Of a stretch of DNA of 64,000 nucleotides, positions 58,032 to 64,000 are shown in pieces (position 1 is the first letter of the stretch; the number at the start of each line of letters is the position of its first letter). The notes under the pieces were generated by a model. That model had not been told where the DNA came from and made no database searches. It saw only the letters and a list, made by a program, of their open reading frames with translations. The stretch is from Limosilactobacillus oris (GTDB lineage: Bacteria; Bacillota; Bacilli; Lactobacillales; Lactobacillaceae): contig NZ_CP104398.1 in NCBI RefSeq assembly GCF_025311495.1, positions 1,860,001 to 1,924,000 on the forward strand, written 5' to 3'. Made by a program: the position numbers and the translations under genes.

Positions 58032-58525
58032 ATTTCTTTTTCTAAAATCGGACAAATACGATCTTGTTTTCCTAAAAGAAAATGTTTGATCCCGATTTTT
58101 TTAAATCCATAACGTTCATAAAAACGAATAGCTGCATGATTTTTTTCATAAACAGCCAAACGTAAATAACGTTTTTGTTTAGTTTTAGCATAACGATTCG
58201 CTTCATCGAGTAACCGTTGCCCTAACCCTTTGTTTTGATAATCTTTGAGCAGATAGAGCCGTTGAATCTCTATAGCATCTTTTTCATCATTGACTTTCAT
58301 ATAACCAACGAGTATTTGATGATCCTTAATACCAATAAATTTACTGGTTGACTGTGCCAATTCTACTGCCAATATTTCAGTTGTCAATTGTGTCTGTAAA
58401 TATTCTTGCATATCAAGTGGATCTGCGCCATCGATAAACGATTCATAAAAACTGACAACACTTACAACTTGTAAAGCATCTAGATCATCATGATCTAAAT
58501 ACGCTAGTGTGATTTGATTGTTCAT
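58028..58525 (-). CDS. GNAT acetyltransferase (PaiA-like)
   Basis: A 165-residue GNAT protein with the acetyl-CoA loop DYQNKGLGQRLLDEA (Q/R-x-x-G-x-G/A) near residue 95 and the late YERYGFKKIG. The whole pattern resembles PaiA-type polyamine acetyltransferases. AGGAGG precedes the ATG. AT-rich like its neighbours, so part of the same acquired block. Confidence 0.85.
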   Translation of the reverse strand: MNNQITLAYLDHDDLDALQVVSVVSFYESFIDGADPLDMQEYLQTQLTTEILAVELAQSTSKFIGIKDHQILVGYMKVNDEKDAIEIQRLYLLKDYQNKGLGQRLLDEANRYAKTKQKRYLRLAVYEKNHAAIRFYERYGFKKIGIKHFLLGKQDRICPILEKEI

Positions 58526-58618
58526 CTAACTCCTCCTTTTTTACACAGCATTTTTGACACTCTCTAATCATAAACTAAATAATATTTTAAAACAAATATC
58601 TTATAAATAAAAAATGGA

Positions 58619-58745
58619 AGGAGGACAGAATTAGCTCAGCTAGTTCGCTGTCCCACCCCCGTCACCGCGCAGCCAGCTACTGCGCTGAGGCATTTTTATC
58701 TCCTTTAAAACAGTAAAGAGACTGAGTTAATTTCCAGCCTCCGAT
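58619..58745 (-). repeat. Dispersed intergenic repeat, copy D (reverse)
   Basis: The inverse of the family at 23645: ends GAGACTGAGTTAATTTCCAG then CCTCC, with GAATTAGCTCAGCTAGTTCG and CTACTGCGCTGAGGC inside. It borders the small protein gene. Confidence 0.7.
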
Positions 58746-58748
58746 TCA

Positions 58749-58931
58749 CTATTCTTCATGCTGTCCCAGGTGTTCCCGGATACCGTGGGGGAAATCCTTG
58801 TCAATTTCCTTTAGCAAGGGCACCAGGTAGTTGACATAGCGATGATATGCCTCGAGGGGTTCTAAGTCCTTCGCATTGGCTTGCACGAGGGCTACCGCGA
58901 TGTCGTGCGCACGTTGTTCATTTGAAATCAT
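58749..58931 (-). CDS. Small conserved hypothetical protein
   Basis: A 60-residue, probably helical protein (MISNEQRAHDIAVALVQANA) with an acidic C terminus. GAGGTG precedes the ATG. Similar small proteins are frequent in lactobacilli; no domain or role recognised. Confidence 0.6.
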   Translation of the reverse strand: MISNEQRAHDIAVALVQANAKDLEPLEAYHRYVNYLVPLLKEIDKDFPHGIREHLGQHEE

Positions 58932-59121
58932 TTTCTCTCACCTCGTCCCTAAGTTTACCAGACTTTCGCCGCTTGCGGCGGATTTGTTTACCCAAGGTGA
59001 ATAAAGATGAGCCGAGTTGTACTGGAGCAGTAATTAGGTATACAATGAAGGTTTACAATTTACGGATCAAAAATTAGGGCGCGGTAAACTCTAAATACGA
59101 ACCATAGGAGAGTTAGCAAAT

Positions 59122-60480
59122 ATGAATAAGCAACAGCGGATGAAGAGGAGTCTCAAGAGTCGGCACATTCAGTTGATGGCGCTGGGCGGAACAATTGGGA
59201 CCGGACTGTTCCTGGGATCTGGAAAGGCTATTCGGATGGCAGGCCCGGCGATCCTGTTAGCCTACCTAATTACGGGGATTGTCTGCTTTGGCATTATGCG
59301 GGCCCTAGGGGAGCTATTGATGGCAAACCTCAAATACCGTTCCTTTATGGAAGCAATTCGGGACTACCTGGGCAACCGGATCAGTTTTATTACTGGTTGG
59401 GCCTATTGGGCGTGCTGGCTGGCACTGGCAATGGCTGAAATCACAGCAATTGGGCTTTACATTCAAATCTGGCTGCCCGACCTTCCCCAATGGGTTCCTG
59501 GGCTGATTACGCTCCTGATTTTTCTCTGCCTCAACCTGATTACCGTTAATATATTTGGTGAAATTGAGTTCTGGTTTGCCTTGATTAAGATTGTCGCTAT
59601 CCTGGTCTTGATTGCTGTGGGGATTTTTATGATGATCATTCAGTTCCGCTCCCGGGGAGGCTACGTGGCGTCGCCGGGAAACCTGGTCGCCTATAACGGC
59701 TTCTTTGCGACCGGGTGGAAGGGGTTCGTAATGTCCTTTCAGATGGTTGTCTTCGCCTTTGTTGGGATTGAAATGGTGGGGGTCACAGCGGCAGAAGCGG
59801 AAAAGCCGCGCCAGGTAATTCCAAAGGCCATCAACGGTATTCCCATCCGGATCCTGCTCTTTTATATCGGTGCGTTGGCGGTAATTATGTGTATTTACCC
59901 TTGGAACCGGCTGTCGCCAACTAACAGCCCCTTTGTCCTGGTCTTTCGTGATGCGGGTTTACGTGGGGCAGCGAGCGTGGTTAACTTTGTGGTAATTACC
60001 GCGGCAGCATCCGCCTGCAACAGTTCCATTTACACCACCGGCCGGATGCTGGCGGAGCTGACGTCTAACGCTCACCGGCCGGCAATTCGGAGCCTTTCCC
60101 GCCTCTCAAAGCACCGGGTACCGGCCCGGGCCGTGGCTTTTTCCACGGCGGTCATCGCCCTAGCAGCGGTGCTTAACTTAACGATGCCAGGGGAAGTCTT
60201 CACCCTGGTTTCCAGTATTGCAACGACCAGCTTTCTTTTTATCTGGGCAGCGATTATTGGTGCCCACCTGCGCTTTATCAAGCTGCACCCGACCGACCGG
60301 CAGTTCAAGATGCCGGGGGCTCCGTTTACGGACTGGCTGGTCCTGGTATTTCTCGCCTTTGTGATGGTCGTGTTGTGTTTTGAAAAGCAGACGCTGATTG
60401 CGTTGCTCTTTACCCTGGCCTGGTTTGCCGTTTTGGGGGTAGCCTCGCTAAGTCAGCCGGCCCGGACAAAAATTAAATAA
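59122..60480 (+). CDS. Amino-acid permease (APC superfamily)
   Basis: A 452-residue membrane protein with about 12 helices. The start GGTIGTGLFLGSGKAIRMAGP and the long GEIEFWFALIKIVAILVLIAVG match the amino-acid/polyamine/organocation family (AAT group: AnsP, CycA, ProY-like). The consensus VGIEMVGVTAAEAEKPR is intact. Substrate among neutral amino acids cannot be fixed. GGAG precedes the ATG. Confidence 0.9.
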   Translation: MNKQQRMKRSLKSRHIQLMALGGTIGTGLFLGSGKAIRMAGPAILLAYLITGIVCFGIMRALGELLMANLKYRSFMEAIRDYLGNRISFITGWAYWACWLALAMAEITAIGLYIQIWLPDLPQWVPGLITLLIFLCLNLITVNIFGEIEFWFALIKIVAILVLIAVGIFMMIIQFRSRGGYVASPGNLVAYNGFFATGWKGFVMSFQMVVFAFVGIEMVGVTAAEAEKPRQVIPKAINGIPIRILLFYIGALAVIMCIYPWNRLSPTNSPFVLVFRDAGLRGAASVVNFVVITAAASACNSSIYTTGRMLAELTSNAHRPAIRSLSRLSKHRVPARAVAFSTAVIALAAVLNLTMPGEVFTLVSSIATTSFLFIWAAIIGAHLRFIKLHPTDRQFKMPGAPFTDWLVLVFLAFVMVVLCFEKQTLIALLFTLAWFAVLGVASLSQPARTKIK

Positions 60481-60546
60481 ACTGATCAATCAGCGGCGGG
60501 GAGTGGCCCGACCGCTGATTTCAGTTTAAAAATAAAAAGGAATGAG

Positions 60547-60680
60547 CGTGGGAGTGGGAGCGCCCCAAATCGTGGGGCGTTTGTCTTTCGACGCGCAGCA
60601 AGTCCTGTAGGAAGGGGGGCGCGTTATTTTTTATTTTTAAAACAGTAAAGAGACTGAGTTAATTCCCAGCCTCTGTTCCT
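60547..60680 (-). repeat. Dispersed intergenic repeat, copy E (reverse)
   Basis: Ends GAGACTGAGTTAATTCCCAGCCTC; the start has GTGGGAGTGGGAGCGCCCC and a CGACGCGCAGC segment as in copies A and H. Lies between the permease and the PerR-like gene. Confidence 0.7.
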
Positions 60681-61140
60681 ATAAGGTCTGATTTAAATGA
60701 AGCTTGCGCTGGCAGTCGGGGCATAAGCCGTGAATTTCAATGTTGCTTCCAGTCACGAGATAATGCGTTTTTTCCCGGGTCATCGTGGAAAGCTCTTTGG
60801 TGATTTCAGAAAAATGTTCATCGAAAACGTCCGTAATCTTGCCACAGTTATCGCAGACAACGTGGTAGTGGGGGCGGCCAAAGTAGTCGTAATGGGTACT
60901 GCCATCACCATTTTTTAATTCAATGACCAAATTGTAGTCGACGAAGAGTTTAATCGTGTTGTAGACCGTCGCCATGCTGATATTGTCGACCTGATCTTTT
61001 AAGTCCGCATAGATCATTTCCACACTGGGGTGGGTATGGTGGCTGATAAGGTATTCCAAAATTGTTTTCCGCTGGGGGGTGAGGCGAACCTTGTGCTTTC
61101 GTAGCATTTCCAGTGCCCGGTCCAATTCAGCTTCTGCCAT
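60679..61140 (-). CDS. Fur-family regulator, PerR-like
   Basis: A 153-residue metalloregulator: winged helix (about 10-80, RLTPQRKTILEYLISHHTHPSVEMIYADLK), metal site in STHYDYFGRPHYHVVCDNC, and a second Cys pair in HGLCPDCQ for structural zinc. The HVVC/CDNC pattern and an upstream Per-box-like palindrome favour PerR (peroxide response) over Fur. ATG 61140 has AAAGGAG eight bases before it. Confidence 0.85.
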   Translation of the reverse strand: MAEAELDRALEMLRKHKVRLTPQRKTILEYLISHHTHPSVEMIYADLKDQVDNISMATVYNTIKLFVDYNLVIELKNGDGSTHYDYFGRPHYHVVCDNCGKITDVFDEHFSEITKELSTMTREKTHYLVTGSNIEIHGLCPDCQRKLHLNQTL

Positions 61141-61161
61141 GAGCAATTCTCCTTTCTTAAT

Positions 61162-61176
61162 TTAAAATAGTTTTAA
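61162..61176. promoter_or_regulatory. Per-box-like operator
   Basis: TTAAAATAGTTTTAA, a 15-bp palindrome close to the Per box TTATAATNATTATAA. Lies between the -10 (about 61186-61191, minus strand) and the start of the PerR-like gene, fitting autoregulation; it may also affect the divergent MFS gene. Confidence 0.6.
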
Positions 61177-61268
61177 TCTATCAATATTATACCATTTACA
61201 AGGAGAGATTCAAAATATATAATTGATAACTAGCAAATAATAATAGTTCTAAAAAGGGAGCGAGTTAG

Positions 61269-62705
61269 ATGGAAAAGAGTATTGACCAACACGGCCGGCC
61301 TTACAGTCGGTTTTGGTTTATCTTTACCTTGTTAGTGGGAACTTTTACGATGTCAATTAGTCAGTCATCACTGTCGACGGCGTACCCGACGCTGATGCGG
61401 GCGTTTGGTATTTCAGCCGATACTGTCCAGTGGCTGACGACTGGCTTCATGCTGGTGATGTGTGTCAGCATGCCGATCAGTCCCTGGATGCTGAATAACT
61501 TAAACTTTAAGACGATGTTTGTCGTTGCCTTGGGGCTGTTTGATGTCGGCTCGCTGATGATTGTCCTGACCCCGGCAAGTTGGGGGAGCAACGGTTTTTG
61601 GTTTATGATGGTTGGTCGGGCGCTGGAAGCCTTCGCGGTGGGGGTCCTCTTTCCATCATACCAGTCGGTGCTCTTGGAAATCACGCCCAAGGATAACCGG
61701 GGGACGACCATGGGAATCGCTGGCCTGGTGATGGGATCAGCCCTTGCCTGCGGACCGATTGTCTCGGGAATTATCCTGAAATTCTTTGACTGGAAGAGCC
61801 TCTTTGCCTTCTTTATGATTGTTATCACCTTAATTATGGTGATGGCGGGAACTGGTCTAATTAGGGACGTCATGCCCCGGCACGAAACAGTTCTGGACTG
61901 GCTGTCCGTTATCTTATCGGTTGGCCTGATTGGGATTATGTACGTGGTCAATTTGGCGGCCAAGAAGGACGTCAACTGGCTTCTTAATGGCCTTATCCTG
62001 GTCGTCAGCGTGGCGGCAATTATTTGGTTCTGCTACCGGCAATTGCACTTGGCGGAACCGTTGCTGGAACTGCGGGTCTTAAAGACCTTCAATTACGATC
62101 TAGCGGTGTTGCTGACATCGATCTCCTACATTGCCTTGATTGTTACAACCATTATCTTCCCCCTTTATTACCAGGGAGTATTGCACGTCAGTCCCTTTGT
62201 TTCCGGGATGGCGTTGGTTCCGGGAGCGGTCTTCCTGAGTATCCTTAACCCATTGTCAGGAAAATTAGCTGATAGGATCGGCTTTAAGCCGACGATGCTG
62301 GTGGGGATGGTCATGATTATCTGCGGCTGGCTGGTTGGCTTAACCATGCTGAGTCGGCTGAGTCTCGTGGCAATGATTCTGTGCGCGATGATCATTGAAG
62401 GGGGAAACGCCTTTGTAATGATGCCAGCGGTCACCCTGGGAGCCAATTCCCTGCCCGACAAGCTGGTTCCTCACGGGACGGCCGTGATTACCACGGTTCG
62501 TCAGGTTCTGGGATCAGCGGGGGTTGCCGTAGCGACAATTGTTTTGACCGTGGCGAGCGAACACGCCCTGAGTGCTGGTAGCAAGCCATTAGCAGCGAAC
62601 CTTCATGGCTACCACCTGGTTTTTATCATGATGGTGGTAATTGAACTGGTGGGCCTGATTTTGGCAGTAATGCTGAAGAACACTAAAAAGCAAGGTGCAA
62701 AGTAA
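61269..62705 (+). CDS. MFS exporter, DHA2 type
   Basis: A 478-residue protein with about 14 helices. The motif LTTGFMLVMCVSMPISPWML and the GRALEAFAVGVLFPSYQSVLLEITPKDNRGTTMGIAGLVMG segment are those of the DHA2 (EmrB/QacA-like) drug exporters. GGGAG precedes the ATG. It is transcribed away from the PerR-like gene across a short region with a Per-box-like site, so redox control is conceivable. Substrate unknown. Confidence 0.88.
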   Translation: MEKSIDQHGRPYSRFWFIFTLLVGTFTMSISQSSLSTAYPTLMRAFGISADTVQWLTTGFMLVMCVSMPISPWMLNNLNFKTMFVVALGLFDVGSLMIVLTPASWGSNGFWFMMVGRALEAFAVGVLFPSYQSVLLEITPKDNRGTTMGIAGLVMGSALACGPIVSGIILKFFDWKSLFAFFMIVITLIMVMAGTGLIRDVMPRHETVLDWLSVILSVGLIGIMYVVNLAAKKDVNWLLNGLILVVSVAAIIWFCYRQLHLAEPLLELRVLKTFNYDLAVLLTSISYIALIVTTIIFPLYYQGVLHVSPFVSGMALVPGAVFLSILNPLSGKLADRIGFKPTMLVGMVMIICGWLVGLTMLSRLSLVAMILCAMIIEGGNAFVMMPAVTLGANSLPDKLVPHGTAVITTVRQVLGSAGVAVATIVLTVASEHALSAGSKPLAANLHGYHLVFIMMVVIELVGLILAVMLKNTKKQGAK

Positions 62706-62730
62706 GGTTAGCCCCGTATTTAAACTATGA

Positions 62731-62868
62731 GGGAGTCGTGAGCGGGCTGGACCAGCTTGTCTGGTTCGCAGTTCCTGCTGGCGCGTAGCTAGCCAACCAC
62801 CGTCAGTGGTATTATCGTTAAATTAGCAAAGAGGCTGGGAGAATTTCCCGGCCTCCTGACTTTTATTA
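62731..62868 (+). repeat. Dispersed intergenic repeat, copy G
   Basis: GAGTCGTGAGCGGGCTGGAC, a GGCGCGTAGCTAGCCAACC segment and the final GAGGCTGGGAGAATTTCCCGGCCTCC hairpin; here the order of the two halves is swapped relative to copy A. It lies between the MFS and tag genes. Confidence 0.65.
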
Positions 62869-62885
62869 TCTTAGGAGGACAGAAT

Positions 62886-63422
62886 ATGGCTATTATCCGT
62901 CCCGACTGGGCAAATAGTTCGGTTGCCATGCAGGATTATTACGATCATTACTGGGGCTTTCCGGTTCATGATGACCGCTTCCTCTTTGAAATGCTGAGCC
63001 TAGAAGCGTTTCAAGCCGGTCTGAGCTGGACGACGATTTGGCAGCGTCGCGCTGCATTTGAGAGGGCGTTCCACGATTTTCAAATTGCGGCCGTTGCTGA
63101 ATTTGATGACCGGGACCGCGCCAGGCTGCTGGGTGATTCAGGGATTATCCGCAACCGGCGTAAAATCGAAGCCACGATAAATAACGCCCGGGTGATTCAG
63201 AAACTTGCTGCAGCTGGGCAGAGTTTTGACGACTATGTTTGGCAGTTCGTCGATTACCAGCCACAGCGCCTCATTTTAAAGTCAGGTGAACCGTTGCCGG
63301 CCCAGACAAGTTTGTCACGGCAGATGGCCCGCCAGATGAAAAAAGATGGTTTGGCCTTTGTGGGGCCAACGACTGTGTACTCATTTATGACGGCGGTCGG
63401 GCTGGTGAATGCCCGTCTTTAA
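62886..63422 (+). CDS. tag: DNA-3-methyladenine glycosylase I-like protein
   Basis: A 178-residue protein of the Tag family, which excises 3-methyladenine. Family patterns DHYWGFPVHDDRFLFEML, LSLEAFQAGLSWTTI, RNRRKIEATINNA and FVGPTTVYSFMTAVGLVN are all present. The zinc-binding residues known in E. coli Tag (Cys4, His17, His175, Cys179) have no visible counterparts: residue 4 is Ile, Tyr stands at the His position and the protein ends right after GLVNARL. It may fold without zinc. AGGAGG precedes the ATG. Confidence 0.88.
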   Translation: MAIIRPDWANSSVAMQDYYDHYWGFPVHDDRFLFEMLSLEAFQAGLSWTTIWQRRAAFERAFHDFQIAAVAEFDDRDRARLLGDSGIIRNRRKIEATINNARVIQKLAAAGQSFDDYVWQFVDYQPQRLILKSGEPLPAQTSLSRQMARQMKKDGLAFVGPTTVYSFMTAVGLVNARL

Positions 63423-63470
63423 TAGATCCCTAATTGATTATTAATGTTACTTTGTGATAGTATTATCCTC

Positions 63471-63575
63471 GTTATGAAGCAAATTCCCGATAGGATTCAC
63501 TTAATTGTGAAGATGCCTTGTAACCGCAACTACAAAACTACTGTTAGAGTTTCGACTAGAATATGGGGGAATTAA
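63471..63575 (+). promoter_or_regulatory. S-MK box (SAM-III) riboswitch upstream of metK
   Basis: Has the conserved segments GAAGATGCCTTGTAACCG and TTCCCGATAGG, and a GGGGG ribosome site (63565-63569) just before the metK start, the elements of the S-MK box of Lactobacillales. When S-adenosylmethionine binds, the ribosome site pairs with the conserved CCC region and translation stops. The 5' stem GTTATGAAG can pair with CCTTGTAAC with wobbles. Confidence 0.88.
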
Positions 63576-63580
63576 TAAAG

Positions 63581-64000
63581 ATGACAGAAAAACACCTCTT
63601 CACATCAGAATCAGTTTCTGAAGGACACCCGGATAAAATTGCTGACCAAATCAGTGACGCCATTTTAGACGCCCTGCTAAAAGAGGATCCAGATGCGCGG
63701 GCTGCGGTGGAAACCTCAGTGACGACCGGTCTGGTCTTGGTGTTTGGCGAAGTCTCAACCAAGGGCTACGTTAATATCCAAAAGGTCGTTCGGGACACCA
63801 TCCGCAAGATTGGCTATACCGATGGCAAGTATGGCTTTGATGCTGATAACTGTGCAGTAATCACCGCCTTGGATGAGCAATCACCAGATATTGCTCAGGG
63901 GGTTGATGACTCACTGGAAACGCGGACTGGTGACAGTGATCCGCTTGACAAGATTGGTGCTGGTGACCAGGGGCTGATGTTTGGCTACGCAACCGATGAA
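63581..64000 (+). CDS. metK: S-adenosylmethionine synthetase, start only
   Basis: The first 140 codons of Met[44 protein letters not shown] motif (here [15 protein letters not shown]) at the end. It makes SAM from methionine and ATP and is controlled by the S-MK box. Truncated by the window end, not by a gene defect. Confidence 0.95.
   Translation, partial: MTEKHLFTSESVSEGHPDKIADQISDAILDALLKEDPDARAAVETSVTTGLVLVFGEVSTKGYVNIQKVVRDTIRKIGYTDGKYGFDADNCAVITALDEQSPDIAQGVDDSLETRTGDSDPLDKIGAGDQGLMFGYATDE

Overview
The window reads as a low-to-moderate GC lactic acid bacterium of the genus Limosilactobacillus (the reuteri group; the oris/antri/panis/vaginalis branch fits my memory of the 16S variable regions best, but I could not run a comparison). 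Support comes from the 16S gene, the lactobacillus-type gene repertoire (clpE with a CtsR box, ptsHI, an Apf-like LysM protein, a methionine T-box, an S-MK box before metK) and the AAGGAGG ribosome sites that match the 16S tail.

Layout. 1-3.6 kb: IS remnant, cupin gene, IS66-type copy 1 (2,308 bp, 8-bp target duplication) inserted between a promoter and an orphan antitoxin gene. 3.7-5.0 kb: AAA ATPase with iterated upstream repeats. 5.1-9.1 kb: GntR / ADP-ribosylglycohydrolase-type enzyme / NCS1 permease / PfkB kinase operon, probably nucleoside-type salvage. 9.2-14.3 kb: esterase, then a LacI regulator with a three-gene operon (amidotransferase-like protein, DMT transporter, choloylglycine-hydrolase-family amidase). 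14.7-24.5 kb: cell-envelope region with two large secreted proteins sharing a ~110-residue repeat (one a broken L,D-transpeptidase gene, one a CAP-domain protein), two paralogous lipoproteins flanking an AI-2E-family membrane protein, and a MucBP/SH3-like protein. 24.6-34 kb: housekeeping genes (ECF S component, clpE, ptsHI, a glycolipid glycosyltransferase operon, a YkuJ-like protein).

34.0-40.4 kb: rRNA operon with three tandem promoters, 16S, a visibly corrupted spacer, 23S, 5S and nine tRNAs, followed by a terminator. 40.4-42.7 kb: IS66 copy 2, apparently identical to copy 1, same orientation, different target duplication. 43.4-47.2 kb: nrdD-nrdG plus a short SufB/SufD-like gene. 47.5-52.7 kb: Apf-like protein, Met T-box with a MetQ-like protein and msrA, a PEPCK-like protein, a thioesterase. 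52.9-58.5 kb: L,D-transpeptidase and an AT-rich accessory block (IS30, ISL3 remnant, LPXTG adhesin, truncated PHP gene, acetyltransferase). 58.7-64 kb: amino-acid permease, PerR-like regulator with a Per-box-like site, MFS exporter, tag-like glycosylase, S-MK riboswitch and the start of metK, cut by the window end.

A family of intergenic repeats (core GAGGCTGGGA and a CGGAGGTGGGACGACGAA segment) recurs at least seven times. No CRISPR array, prophage or replication origin was seen.
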